Notes: a model not told the origin generated them from the sequence alone. Shown: positions 33,837 to 41,499, numbered from the stretch's first letter. The stretch is DNA of 41,499 nucleotides from Spongiactinospora gelatinilytica (GCF_003236385.1 NZ_POUA01000020.1:1-41499), one strand, 5' to 3'. Numbers and translations are program-made.

Positions 33837-35063
33837 ATGACCATGGAACAAGTGATCCGCCTGCACGGCCGCCACACGCTGCACGACCGCGTGACCGGCC
33901 CGGTCCGGGAGGTGCCGTTCGAGCCGCCGGCGTGGGTGCGCGCGCTGACCGTCCGCCTGTCCTACGACAAGGGCGCGGGGACCATCGACCTGGGCTGTGC
34001 CGGGCCGGCCGGGTTTCGCGGGTGGTCGGGCGGGGCGCGCGAGGAGTACACCATCGGGCCGCACTGGGCCACTCCCGGCTATCTGCCCGGAGAACCGGAG
34101 CCTGGCGTCTGGCGGGTGCTGCTCGGGCTGTACCGGGTCCCGGCGGAGGGCCTGCCGTACGAGGTCACCGTCACGGCGTACGACACGCCACCGCAGGAGC
34201 CGCCACGGCCGGCCGTGCCGGCGGGCGAGCGTCCCCCGCCCGCGGCCGAGCGGCGCGGACTGCCCCGGCTCGACGGGTTGACCTGGGTGGCGGGCGACCT
34301 GCACGCGCACACCGTGCACTCCGACGGCGCGCTGACCGTGCCCGTGCTGGCCGGGCACGCCCGCGACGCCGGACTGGACTTCCTCGCCGTCACCGACCAC
34401 AACACCGTCAGCCACCACCGCGAGCTGCCCGCGGCGGCCCGCGCGAGCGGCGTGACACTGGTCCCCGGCCAGGAGGTGACCACCGACCTCGGTCACGCCA
34501 ACGCCTTCGGCGACCTCGGCTGGATCGACTTCAGGCGGCCGCCGGGCACCTGGGCGCGGGCCGCGGACGGCGGTGGCGGGGTCTTGTCGATCAACCACCC
34601 GGTGGCCGCCGACTGCGCCTGGCGGCACTCTCCGGACATCGGCGCCCACGCCGCCGAGATCTGGCACTGGAGCTGGTGGGACCGCACCTGGGGGGCGCCG
34701 CTGGCGTGGGCCGCCGCCTGGCGCGATGATCCGGTGCTGCTGGGAGGAAGCGACTTCCACAGCGAGCACGACGGTCAGAAGCTCGGCGCGCCCACCACGT
34801 GGGTGCTCGCCGAGGACCCCGGCGATCCGGCGTCGGTGGTGGCGGGCGTCCGCGCCCGGCGCACGGCGGTGAGCACCACGCCCGGCGGCCCGCTGCTGCT
34901 GCGGCACGGCGCGGACTTCCTCATCGCCGGAGGCGACGGCCTGGTCCTGTGGGGCCCGCAGACCCGCCAGGTCGTCACAGGCGACCTCGTCGCCCTCCCC
35001 GCCCCGGCCGGTCCCCACCGCCTGGAGACGGCCCGCAACGAGGTCATGGCCCTTTGCACGTAG
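33837..35063 (+). CDS. PHP-domain (CehA/McbA-like) metallohydrolase
   Basis: A 408-residue cytoplasmic protein, last of the importer unit. Residues 1-120 form a beta-rich accessory domain. From about 155 a PHP domain shows GDLHAHTVHSDG (HxH pair), VTDHNTVSHH, PGQEVTTDLGHANAFG, INHP, and GGSDFHSEHDG, which supply the expected metal-binding His and Asp residues. PHP proteins of the CehA type hydrolyse phosphodiesters or carbamate-like esters. The chosen ATG is 33837; a second in-frame ATG is two codons later. Linked to the importer, it may open an imported phosphodiester such as a glycerophosphodiester. That substrate is a guess. Confidence 0.82.
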   Translation: MTMEQVIRLHGRHTLHDRVTGPVREVPFEPPAWVRALTVRLSYDKGAGTIDLGCAGPAGFRGWSGGAREEYTIGPHWATPGYLPGEPEPGVWRVLLGLYRVPAEGLPYEVTVTAYDTPPQEPPRPAVPAGERPPPAAERRGLPRLDGLTWVAGDLHAHTVHSDGALTVPVLAGHARDAGLDFLAVTDHNTVSHHRELPAAARASGVTLVPGQEVTTDLGHANAFGDLGWIDFRRPPGTWARAADGGGGVLSINHPVAADCAWRHSPDIGAHAAEIWHWSWWDRTWGAPLAWAAAWRDDPVLLGGSDFHSEHDGQKLGAPTTWVLAEDPGDPASVVAGVRARRTAVSTTPGGPLLLRHGADFLIAGGDGLVLWGPQTRQVVTGDLVALPAPAGPHRLETARNEVMALCT

Positions 35064-35190
35064 GCTCTGGCGCCCGCCATGGCCCCGCAGCGGAAACCCA
35101 TCCCCGGCGGCGTGCTGAATATGTCCGGCCCGAACCAGGAGACCGTGGTCCGGGCGACTGATTTTTACGACATATGTACTACCGGCTTGC

Positions 35191-35400
35191 CTACTGCCCA
35201 CCCTTTTGGACGTAGCTGCGGATGAATTCCTCGGCGTTCTCTTCGAGAACCTCGTCGATCTCGTCGAGGATCGCGTCGACGTCGTCGGTGAGCTTCTCCT
35301 GGCGCTCCTGGACTTCGGGGGCCGCCTGTGCGTCGACCTCCTCGGTCTCGTTCTCGCGGCGGCCGGTCTGCTTCTGACCGCCGGTGTCCCTGGTTGCCAT
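35191..35400 (-). CDS. pup: Prokaryotic ubiquitin-like protein Pup
   Basis: A 69-residue, mostly disordered protein rich in Glu, Asp, Gln and Arg. It ends in EEFIRSYVQKGGQ, the mandatory GGQ that Dop converts to GGE before PafA attaches it to lysines. The central segment VQERQEKLTDDVDAILDEID is the coiled region that pairs with the Arc/Mpa coiled coils. GGAGG lies six bases before the ATG at 35400; a longer frame to 35514 has no support. Normally followed by prcB, but here 5.5 kb of importer genes on the other strand intervene. Confidence 0.97.
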   Translation of the reverse strand: MATRDTGGQKQTGRRENETEEVDAQAAPEVQERQEKLTDDVDAILDEIDEVLEENAEEFIRSYVQKGGQ

Positions 35401-35489
35401 CGCTACCTCCGTGTAGGGGACGCACCTGAGTTCATATCTTCCCCGAAGTGGACCATCTTGCGCGCCCGAGGGCGGGCGATCTTCACCGC

Positions 35490-35525
35490 TTGACCAGATA
35501 GCCGTCCTATCCAATAATTGGATAG
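35490..35525 (+). promoter_or_regulatory. Strong sigma70-type promoter overlapped by a perfect operator palindrome
   Basis: TTGACC (35490-35495), a 17-bp spacer and AATAAT (35513-35518) give five of six matches in each box. A perfect inverted repeat CTATCCAA-TAA-TTGGATAG (35507-35525) covers the -10 box and the expected start of transcription. It drives the small membrane protein at 35552. A TetR-, MarR- or PadR-type repressor site is likely; no such regulator gene is adjacent. Confidence 0.7.
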
Positions 35526-35551
35526 CAGAGCTACCTAATCAGGGAGTCGCC

Positions 35552-35941
35552 ATGTCCTCCTCCTCGCTCAGCACGGCCGGAGTGCTGTTGATCACCGTTC
35601 CGGCGGTCGCCTTCGGCGGCATGTCACTTCTGGCTCACCTCACTCGCAACATACCCGGCTATCTGGATAATCCGACCAGGCGGAGCCTCTGGCGGGCCGG
35701 GCACGCGCATGCGGGCGTGCTGGTGGCGATGCTCTACGTGGACCAGGCGGACCTGTCGGACGGCATGCGGACGCTGGTGCGCGTACTGATCGCGGCGGCC
35801 CCGATCCTGATGCCGCCGGGCTTCTTCCTGTCGGTGGCACGGCCGCGCGACACCAAGCCCAACGGGCTGCTCTGGCTCACCGTGGCCGGCGGGGCGGGCC
35901 TCGGGGTGGGCGCGCTGACGCTGGGCGTCGGGCTGCTCTGA
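35552..35941 (+). CDS. Small polytopic membrane protein between dop and pup
   Basis: A 129-residue protein with four hydrophobic segments (about residues 8-28, 50-64, 74-96 and 103-128). A conserved-looking AGHAHAGVLV stands at the start of the second segment. I recall similar actinobacterial membrane proteins but cannot name the family. GGGAG lies seven bases before the ATG. It is transcribed against dop and pup, so it is an insertion into the proteasome operon with its own tightly repressed promoter. The function is unknown; the operator suggests response to a small molecule. Confidence 0.75.
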   Translation: MSSSSLSTAGVLLITVPAVAFGGMSLLAHLTRNIPGYLDNPTRRSLWRAGHAHAGVLVAMLYVDQADLSDGMRTLVRVLIAAAPILMPPGFFLSVARPRDTKPNGLLWLTVAGGAGLGVGALTLGVGLL

Positions 35942-35951
35942 CGGCCCGGCG

Positions 35952-35968
35952 CCTTTACAAAGTAGATC
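35952..35968. repeat. 17-bp intergenic repeat, copy 2
   Basis: CCTTTACAAAGTAGATC, identical to 20421-20437. This copy lies 11 bp after the stop of the small membrane gene and before the bidirectional terminator. Confidence 0.7.
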
Positions 35969-35993
35969 AGCGTGGCGGGCCGCGGACCGGATC

Positions 35994-36023
35994 GCCGTAC
36001 GGCCCGCCGCCGGGCCGTACGGC
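35994..36023. terminator. Bidirectional terminator, 13-bp perfect stem
   Basis: GCCGTACGGCCCG, loop CCGC, CGGGCCGTACGGC. It lies between the convergent ends of the small membrane gene and dop. Confidence 0.7.
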
Positions 36024-36038
36024 TCAAGCCTGCGCCGG

Positions 36039-37556
36039 TCAGTTGTCGCCGGTGAGCGCGGCCACCAGGTCGGCGGCCGTGCGGCAGCGGTCGAACAGCT
36101 CGCCCACATGGGCCTTGGTGCCGCGCAGCGGCTCCAAGGTGGGCACCCGCTGCAGCGAATCGCGGCCGGGGATGTCGAAGATGACCGAGTCCCAGGAGGC
36201 GGCGGCCACCGCCTCGCTGTACTGCCGCAGGCAGCGCCCGCGGAAATAGGCCCGGGTGTCGTTGGGCGGCTGCTCCACCGCCCGCTCCACGTCGGCCTCG
36301 GTCACCAGCCGCTGCATCCGCCCGCGCGCCACCAGCCGGTTGTACAGGCCGCGCTCGGTGCGGATGTCGGAGTACTGGAGATCGACGAGCTGGAGCCGCG
36401 GATGGCTCCAGGGCAGCCCGTCGCGGCTGCGGTAGCCCTCCAGCAGCTCCAGCTTGGCCACCCAGTCCAGCTCCCTGGAGAGCTGCATCGGGTCTTCGGC
36501 CAGCCGGGTCAGCACCGACTCCCAGCGGTCGAGGACGTCCTTGGTGATCTCGTCCACGCCGTTGCCACTGCGCTCTTCGGCGTACTTCCTGGCCTGCTCC
36601 AGGTATTCCATCTGGAGCTGGACGGCGGTCAGCCTGCGCCCGTCGCGCAGCGGTATCTCATAGCGGCAGCTCGGGTCGTGGGAGACCGCCCGCAGTGCGG
36701 CCACCGGGTTCTCCACCGCGAAGTCGCGGGTGAGGAACCCGTCTTCGATCATGGCGAGCACCAGTGCCGTGGACCCCAGCTTGAGGTAGGTCGAGATCTC
36801 CGACATGTTGGCGTCGCCGATGATGACGTGCAGCCGCCGGTACTTCTCCGGGTCGGCGTGCGGCTCGTCACGGGTGTTGATGATGGGCCGCTTGAGCGTC
36901 GTCTCCAGCCCCACCTCCACCTCGAAGAAGTCGGCGCGCTGGCTGATCTGGAAGCCCTCGCCGCGGGAGTCCTGGCCGATGCCGACCCGTCCCGCGCCGG
37001 TCACCACCTGACGGGACACGAAGAACGGCGTCAGGTGCCTGACGATGTCGGCGAACGGCGTGGCCCGCCGCATCAGGTAGTTCTCGTGGCAGCCGTAGGA
37101 GGCGCCCTTGTTGTCGGTGTTGTTCTTGTAGAGCTGGATGGGGGCGTTGGAGGGAATGGCCGACGCCCGGAGTGCCGCGTCCAGCATCACCCGCTCGCCT
37201 GCCTTGTCCCAGATGACGGCCGCACGGGGGTTGGTGCACTCTGGCGTGGAGTATTCCGGATGGGCGTGGTCCACGTAGAGCCGTGCGCCGTTGGTCAGGA
37301 TCACGTTGGCCAGGCCCAGGTCCTCGTCCGTGAGCTGGCTGGGGTCGGCGACCTCCCGGGCCAGGTCGAAACCCCGGGCGTCGCGCAGTGGGTTCTCCTC
37401 CTCGAAGTCCCATCGTGCGCGGCGTGCCCGAGCCGCCGAGGCCGCCAGGTAGGCGTTGACGACCTGCGAAGAGGTCACCATCGCGTTGGCCCCCGGCTGG
37501 CCGGGCACGGAAATCCCGTACTCGGTCTCGATGCCCATCACCCGCCGTACCGTCAT
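36039..37556 (-). CDS. dop: Deamidase/depupylase Dop
   Basis: A 505-residue paralogue of PafA that deamidates Pup and removes it from substrates. [20 protein letters not shown] contains the ATP-binding Glu motif. The stretch from residue about 40 to 75 holds the Dop-specific loop ([20 protein letters not shown]). [32 protein letters not shown] and [12 protein letters not shown] are the shared glutamine-synthetase-like motifs. The ATG at 37556 is chosen because AGAGGATG lies just upstream; an ATG two codons earlier sits inside that site. A TAGGCT hexamer is at 37605-37610. pup follows downstream, but a plus-strand gene intervenes. Confidence 0.96.
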   Translation of the reverse strand: MTVRRVMGIETEYGISVPGQPGANAMVTSSQVVNAYLAASAARARRARWDFEEENPLRDARGFDLAREVADPSQLTDEDLGLANVILTNGARLYVDHAHPEYSTPECTNPRAAVIWDKAGERVMLDAALRASAIPSNAPIQLYKNNTDNKGASYGCHENYLMRRATPFADIVRHLTPFFVSRQVVTGAGRVGIGQDSRGEGFQISQRADFFEVEVGLETTLKRPIINTRDEPHADPEKYRRLHVIIGDANMSEISTYLKLGSTALVLAMIEDGFLTRDFAVENPVAALRAVSHDPSCRYEIPLRDGRRLTAVQLQMEYLEQARKYAEERSGNGVDEITKDVLDRWESVLTRLAEDPMQLSRELDWVAKLELLEGYRSRDGLPWSHPRLQLVDLQYSDIRTERGLYNRLVARGRMQRLVTEADVERAVEQPPNDTRAYFRGRCLRQYSEAVAAASWDSVIFDIPGRDSLQRVPTLEPLRGTKAHVGELFDRCRTAADLVAALTGDN

Positions 37557-37680
37557 GCGCATCCTCTGTTCGTCGGGACAGTGGTTCCGCCGTATATATC
37601 CCCGAGCCTAGACCCTTCACCATCGGCTGCGGGCAGACGGTTATGGCACAGATGCCTTTTGCCGGGTCCGCAGGCCGACT

Positions 37681-38868
37681 TTACGCCGTCGCGCGCCGCC
37701 CCCCGCCGCGCCTGCCCCGGGCCCGCGGCCGGAACAGCCGTTGCGCGGGCCGCTCGACCAGGGTGTAGACGGCGTAGGACAGCGCGATGGCGGCCAGCGT
37801 CGCGGCGGAGGCCACCGCCCACGGGGGCAGCGTGTCGCGCAGCCCCGGGACGAGCACCACCGCAACCGGGGTGTGGAACAGGTACAGCGGGTAGGTCAGG
37901 CCGCCCAGCGTGGTCAGGCCGCCCCAGGTGAGCCGGGACAGCGCGCCGAGCGCGACGGCGGCCATCACGGCGTACATGAACGCGATGGCGGCGATGACCA
38001 TCCAGTCCTCCACCGGCATCGCCGAAAAGCCGGCGGCCTCCACGCGCCCGGCCACCCGCTGCGTCGCCGAGCGCAGCGCCAGCGCGAACCCGGCGGCCAC
38101 GAACCCCCACAGCGGGATCGACGACCCGAAGCGGCGGATGAGGAACAGGGCCATGCCGGTGATGAAGTACGGCGCGTACTTCGGCATCACGACGAGGTCC
38201 GCCGCCTCGGTGAGCGGCCCCAGCTCGACGAAGGTGGCGGCGACGGCCGCGGCCAGCCACACGCCCATGAACGCCAGGCACCGGCCCAGGGTCACCCCGG
38301 CCAGCACCAGGACGCCGATGAGCAGATAGAACCGCAGCTCCACCCACAGCGACCAGTAGACCCCGTTGGCGTCGGTGACCCCGAACGCGCGCTGCAACAT
38401 CGTGAGGTTGACCGCGTACTCCCCCACCGACAGGCGCGGGTCCAGCGCGGTCGCCTTGGTGTACCCGTAGACGCCCGCGACGGCCAGCACGCTCACCCAG
38501 TAGGCCGGGAACAGCCGGACCAGCCGGGAGCGGGCGAAGCCGCCGATCCCCCGGCCCCACACGGTCATCAAGATCACAAAACCGCTGATGATGAAGAACA
38601 GCTCCACGCCCAGGATGCCGAGCCCGGCGACGGACGCGGTGCCGGGGAACAGCGTGCTCGGCCGTTCCCCCCAGATCGAGGCGAAGGCGACCAGGTAGTG
38701 GAAGGCGACCACGGCCAACGCGGCCAGGAACCGCAGCAGGTCGAGTTCGGCGATGCGGCCGGTCACCCGCTCCCGGCCCGGCGCCGGCCCCGCCGAGGCG
38801 CCCTTACGGGCGCCCGTCCGCTGCGCCGGCACGCGCACCGTGCCGGGCCCCTGAACCCGCCCGGTCAC
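37681..38868 (-). CDS. Acyltransferase 3 family membrane protein
   Basis: A membrane protein of 395 residues (or 361 from an internal GTG at 38766 with GGAG upstream, which may be the true start). LDLLRFLAALAVVAFHYLVA holds the family's active-site His region. GVELFFIISGFVI and RLVRLFPAYWVSVL follow as in OafA/YrhL-type O-acyltransferases. About ten membrane helices are present, and the tail is Arg/Gly-rich. It would acylate a surface glycan or secondary metabolite. It stands between arc and dop, where I would not expect it in a standard proteasome locus. Confidence 0.9.
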   Translation of the reverse strand: MTGRVQGPGTVRVPAQRTGARKGASAGPAPGRERVTGRIAELDLLRFLAALAVVAFHYLVAFASIWGERPSTLFPGTASVAGLGILGVELFFIISGFVILMTVWGRGIGGFARSRLVRLFPAYWVSVLAVAGVYGYTKATALDPRLSVGEYAVNLTMLQRAFGVTDANGVYWSLWVELRFYLLIGVLVLAGVTLGRCLAFMGVWLAAAVAATFVELGPLTEAADLVVMPKYAPYFITGMALFLIRRFGSSIPLWGFVAAGFALALRSATQRVAGRVEAAGFSAMPVEDWMVIAAIAFMYAVMAAVALGALSRLTWGGLTTLGGLTYPLYLFHTPVAVVLVPGLRDTLPPWAVASAATLAAIALSYAVYTLVERPAQRLFRPRARGRRGGGRRATA

Positions 38869-38907
38869 CGGGGGTCCGCACCGATGTCTGCACGCACGCC
38901 CCTTGGA

Positions 38908-38919
38908 CGATCTAGATCG
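38908..38919. promoter_or_regulatory. Perfect 12-bp palindrome upstream of the acyltransferase
   Basis: CGATCTAGATCG lies about 40 bp upstream of the acyltransferase start, in the 118-bp gap before the arc terminator. It may be an operator. Confidence 0.35.
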
Positions 38920-38987
38920 ACGACCGGTTCCCCTTAATTCACAGGGCTTTCAGCGGTCGCATCCGTCACATGGGCCCCGCCTGACGG

Positions 38988-39028
38988 CACGAGGCGGCGC
39001 GGGCCGCTCGGGCCCGCGCCGCCTCGTG
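38988..39028 (-). terminator. Terminator of arc, 18-bp perfect stem
   Basis: An 18-base arm starting CACGAGGCGG, a GCTCG loop and its exact complement ending CCTCGTG, five bases after the arc stop. It is the strongest hairpin in the window and separates arc from the acyltransferase gene downstream. Confidence 0.8.
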
Positions 39029-39033
39029 TCAGG

Positions 39034-40797
39034 TCAGAGGTACTGGCCGGTGTTGGGAACCGTGTCGATGGAACGCCCCGCCTCGGTGCCCTGCTTGCCG
39101 GAGACGAGCGTGCGGATGTAGACGATCCGCTCGCCCTTCTTGCCGGAGATGCGGGCCCAGTCGTCGGGGTTGGTGGTGTTGGGGAGATCCTCGTTCTCGG
39201 AGAACTCGTCCACGCAGGCGGCGAGCAGGTGCGCGACCCGCATGCCCTTGCGGCCGGTCTCCAGGAACTCCTTGATCGCCATCTTCTTGCCGCGGTCGAC
39301 GATGTTCTGGATCATGGCGCCGGAGTTGAAGTCCTTGAAGTAGAGGACCTCCTTGTCACCGTTGGCGTAGGTGACCTCCAGGAAGCGGTTCTCCTCGCTC
39401 TCGGAGTACATCCGCTCCACGACCCGCTGGATCATCGCCTGCACGGTGGCCGCCCGGGAGGCGCCGTGCTCGACCAGATCGTCGTCGGACAGCGGAAGCG
39501 TGGTGGTGATGTACTTGGAGAAGATGTCCTTGGCCGCCTCGGCGTCCGGCCGCTCGATCTTGATCTTGACGTCCAGCCGGCCGGGCCGCAGGATCGCCGG
39601 GTCGATCATGTCCTCGCGGTTGGAGGCGCCGATCACGATGACGTTCTCCAGGCCCTCGACGCCGTCGATCTCCGACAGGAGCTGCGGCACGATGGTGTTC
39701 TCCACGTCGGAGGAGACGCCGGACCCGCGGGTGCGGAAGATGGAGTCCATCTCGTCGAAGAACACGATGACCGGAGTGCCCTCCGACGCCTTCTCCCTGG
39801 CCCGCTGGAAGACCAGGCGGATATGCCGCTCGGTCTCACCGACGTACTTGTTGAGCAGCTCAGGGCCCTTGATGTTGAGGAAGAAGCTCTTGCCCGACTG
39901 GCCGGTCTTCTCCGCCACCTGCTTGGCCAGGGAGTTGGCGACCGCCTTGGCGATGAGCGTCTTGCCGCAACCTGGAGGGCCGTACAGCAGCACGCCCTTG
40001 GGCGGGCGCAACTCGTGCTCACGGAACAGGTCGGCGTGCAGGTAGGGCAGCTCGATGGCGTCCCTGATCTGCTCGATCTGCCGGGTCAGGCCGCCGATCT
40101 CCTCGTAGGAGATGTCCGGGACCTCCTCCAGCACAAGCTCCTCGACCTCGGACTTCGGTATCCGCTCGTACACATAGCCGGACCGGGGTTCGAGCAGGAG
40201 CGAGTCGCCCGCTCTGACGGGCTGGTCCTTGAGGGACTCGGCAAGACGGACCACGCGTTCTTCGTCGGCGTGCGAGATCACCAACGCCCGCTCGCCGTCC
40301 TCGAGCAACTCCTTCAGCATCACGATCTCGCCCACCGTCTCGTAGCCCAGGGCTTCGACGACGTTGAGCGCCTCGTTCAGCATGACCTCCTGGCCGCGCC
40401 GCAGCGAGGCCACATCGACGGCCGGGCTGGCGTTGACGCGGAGCTTGCGCCCACCGGTGAACACCTCCAGCGTGCCGTCCTCCCGCGCGGAGAGGAAGAC
40501 GCCGAATCCCGAGGGCGGCTGCGCCAGCCTGTCGACTTCCTCCTTCAGGGCGACAATCTGGTCCCTGGCCTCCTTGAGGGTGGCCACAAGGCGTTCGTTC
40601 TGGCCGGTGACCGCGGCCAGATTCGCCTGTGCCTCATGCAGGCGCTCTTCCAAGACCCTTGTCTGACGGGGAGACTCCGCAAGCTTGCGCCGCAACGCGG
40701 TGATCTCTTCCTGGAGGAAGGAGACCTGTGTTGTGAGGTCGGCGACCTCCCGTTCGCGCTGGGCGGCCCGAGCTTCGGCGTCGTCGCGAGCTGCCAC
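39034..40797 (-). CDS. arc: Proteasome-activating AAA ATPase Arc/Mpa
   Basis: A 587-residue ring ATPase that recognises Pup through N-terminal coiled coils (about residues 1-90: [40 protein letters not shown]) and threads substrates into the 20S core. Tandem OB domains ([20 protein letters not shown]) follow. The AAA module has Walker A GPPGCGKT, Walker [11 protein letters not shown] and the arginine finger region [11 protein letters not shown]. The protein ends GQYL, the penultimate-Tyr motif that docks into the PrcA ring. GTG 40797 is the chosen start because GGAGGTGA lies six bases upstream; GTG 40806 falls within that site. TAGGGT at 40837-40842 may be the -10 box. Confidence 0.95.
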   Translation of the reverse strand: MAARDDAEARAAQREREVADLTTQVSFLQEEITALRRKLAESPRQTRVLEERLHEAQANLAAVTGQNERLVATLKEARDQIVALKEEVDRLAQPPSGFGVFLSAREDGTLEVFTGGRKLRVNASPAVDVASLRRGQEVMLNEALNVVEALGYETVGEIVMLKELLEDGERALVISHADEERVVRLAESLKDQPVRAGDSLLLEPRSGYVYERIPKSEVEELVLEEVPDISYEEIGGLTRQIEQIRDAIELPYLHADLFREHELRPPKGVLLYGPPGCGKTLIAKAVANSLAKQVAEKTGQSGKSFFLNIKGPELLNKYVGETERHIRLVFQRAREKASEGTPVIVFFDEMDSIFRTRGSGVSSDVENTIVPQLLSEIDGVEGLENVIVIGASNREDMIDPAILRPGRLDVKIKIERPDAEAAKDIFSKYITTTLPLSDDDLVEHGASRAATVQAMIQRVVERMYSESEENRFLEVTYANGDKEVLYFKDFNSGAMIQNIVDRGKKMAIKEFLETGRKGMRVAHLLAACVDEFSENEDLPNTTNPDDWARISGKKGERIVYIRTLVSGKQGTEAGRSIDTVPNTGQYL

Positions 40798-41006
40798 GCC
40801 CGTCACCTCCTTCCCAGTCGAGGGCGACTACTGAAGACCCTACCTATCTAACGGCTTTCCGTAACCTGGCCGGGCAGTGTTCGTCTAGTTACAACCGGTG
40901 CTTGGTGATTAATCCCCAATGGATGCCTTTAGTAGTGGCAGCATACGAACACGGCGATCTGTTCCCGTGTCGTGGGCGTTTCACCGCTGTGGCTGAATCG
41001 TCACCA

Positions 41007-41480
41007 TCAGCGGGCGGTCGCCTCGTCGCCATACGCTCCCTTCGCCGGACGTCTGCGGCGGGGCGGGGCGGTGACCCCCTCCGCCATGCGGCGGGCGGTG
41101 ACGACGAACCCCGTGTGCCCGACCATCCTGTGGTCGGGCCGCACCGCGAGCCCCTCGACATGCCAGTCGCGGATCAGGGTCTCCCACGAATGCGGCTCGG
41201 TGAAACTCCCGTGGTCCCTGATGCTTTCGACAGTACGCGAGAGCTGAGTGGTCGTGGCGACGTAACAGCAGATCACCCCGCCGGGGGTGAGGGACTTGGC
41301 CGCGGCGTCCACGCACTCCCAGGGGGCCAGCATGTCGAGCACCACGCGGTCGACGTCGCTCTCGTCGAGCGCGGTCACGAAGTCGCCCACCACCAGCCGC
41401 CACTGCTCCACCGGCCCGCCGTAGAACTTCTCGACGTTCTTGCGGGCCACCTCCGCGAAGTCCTCCCGCCGCTCGTAGGA
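41007..41480 (-). CDS. trmI: tRNA (adenine-58-N1)-methyltransferase TrmI, 5' end missing
   Basis: The C-terminal 157 residues of TrmI, which methylates A58 in the T-loop of tRNA using S-adenosylmethionine. SYERREDFAEVARKNVEKFY, VVLDMLAPWECVDAAAKSLT and PGGVICCYVATTTQLSRTVE are the C-terminal Rossmann motifs. The N-terminal third, including the GxGSG motif, is lost at the contig end. A frame that appears to start at 41495 takes its first codons from adapter-like sequence and is not real. Location upstream of arc matches other actinobacteria. Confidence 0.93.
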   Translation of the reverse strand, partial: SYERREDFAEVARKNVEKFYGGPVEQWRLVVGDFVTALDESDVDRVVLDMLAPWECVDAAAKSLTPGGVICCYVATTTQLSRTVESIRDHGSFTEPHSWETLIRDWHVEGLAVRPDHRMVGHTGFVVTARRMAEGVTAPPRRRRPAKGAYGDEATAR

Positions 41481-41499
41481 CTGTCTCTTATCCACATCT
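41481..41499. other. Nextera mosaic-end-like sequence at the contig edge
   Basis: The last 19 bases equal the reverse mosaic end CTGTCTCTTATACACATCT at 18 of 19 positions (C for A at base 12). The coding sequence of trmI breaks exactly at its inner edge. This is almost certainly residual library adapter rather than genomic DNA. Confidence 0.9.

Noticed and set aside
29376-35063. The importer cassette as a transposon or genomic island
   Set aside because: No transposase, integrase, tRNA, terminal inverted repeats or target duplications can be seen, and the GC content looks like that of its flanks by eye.
26772-37556. The two Dop/PafA paralogues as a duplication of one gene
   Set aside because: The right-hand copy carries the Dop-specific loop and greater length, while the left-hand copy has PafA length and position. 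They are the standard pair.
36108-37931. A 607-codon plus-strand frame opposite dop
   Set aside because: It mirrors dop codons in the complementary strand and shows no family motif.
41007-41495. Complete trmI start at 41495
   Set aside because: The first five codons come from the adapter-like 19-mer, and homologous sequence begins only at SYERRE.
1-41499. CRISPR arrays, tRNA or rRNA genes, riboswitches
   Set aside because: No spaced direct repeats, no cloverleaf with conserved T-loop and no rRNA segments were recognised on either strand.

Overview
The window is very GC-rich, densely packed actinobacterial DNA. It carries a Pup-proteasome locus (arc/mpa, dop, pup, prcA, pafA, an FKBP lipoprotein, pafB, pafC, tatA, tatC, helY) of the type found in the Streptosporangiales and their relatives. 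The order-level placement is an inference from gene content and order. I see no rRNA, tRNA, transposase, integrase, phage gene or CRISPR array. The right edge is a contig end: its last 19 bases match the Nextera transposon mosaic end with one mismatch.

Layout. 1-1430: two secreted proteins, the first cut by the window edge. 1655-8613: a carbohydrate locus. A minus-strand operon (deacetylase, Gfo/Idh oxidoreductase, MDR dehydrogenase) diverges from a GntR regulator, a sugar-binding lipoprotein and two permeases; it has no ATPase of its own. 8746-17590: assorted genes, namely a HAAS-domain membrane protein, an M14 carboxypeptidase, a PucR regulator, an Lrp/AsnC regulator, a Thg1-like 3'-5' polymerase followed by a frameshifted NUDIX gene, an acyl-CoA dehydrogenase coupled to an M24 peptidase, and a 5'-3' exonuclease. 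17612-29359 (mostly minus strand): helY, tatC, tatA, a small membrane protein, pafC, pafB, DUF3866 (plus strand), two decayed genes, FKBP, pafA, prcA and a prcB remnant. 29570-35063 (plus strand): a complete ABC importer with a PHP-domain hydrolase, sitting where pup and prcB would normally be neighbours. 35191-41480: pup, a small membrane protein under an operator-like palindrome, dop, an acyltransferase, arc and a truncated trmI.

How the genes work together. Dop deamidates the C-terminal Gln of Pup, PafA ligates Pup to substrate lysines, Arc/Mpa unfolds pupylated proteins and feeds them through PrcA into the PrcB chamber, and PafBC controls DNA-damage genes. Every one of these components looks intact here except the catalytic beta subunit. 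At the prcB position only a 66-codon reading frame remains. It keeps a ribosome-binding site, a PrcB-like N-terminus and one conserved late motif, but has lost the Thr nucleophile and nearly the whole protease fold. With the ABC cassette splitting the operon at the same point, this is the most striking observation of the window. It must be checked against assembly error and against a second prcB elsewhere in the genome.

Other points of interest are the bacterial Thg1-like protein, a cluster of decayed genes at 25009-25665, a 17-bp AT-rich intergenic repeat, a strong sigma70-type promoter overlapped by a perfect palindrome, and a recurring leaderless promoter layout (TANNNT followed 6-7 nt later by the start codon).
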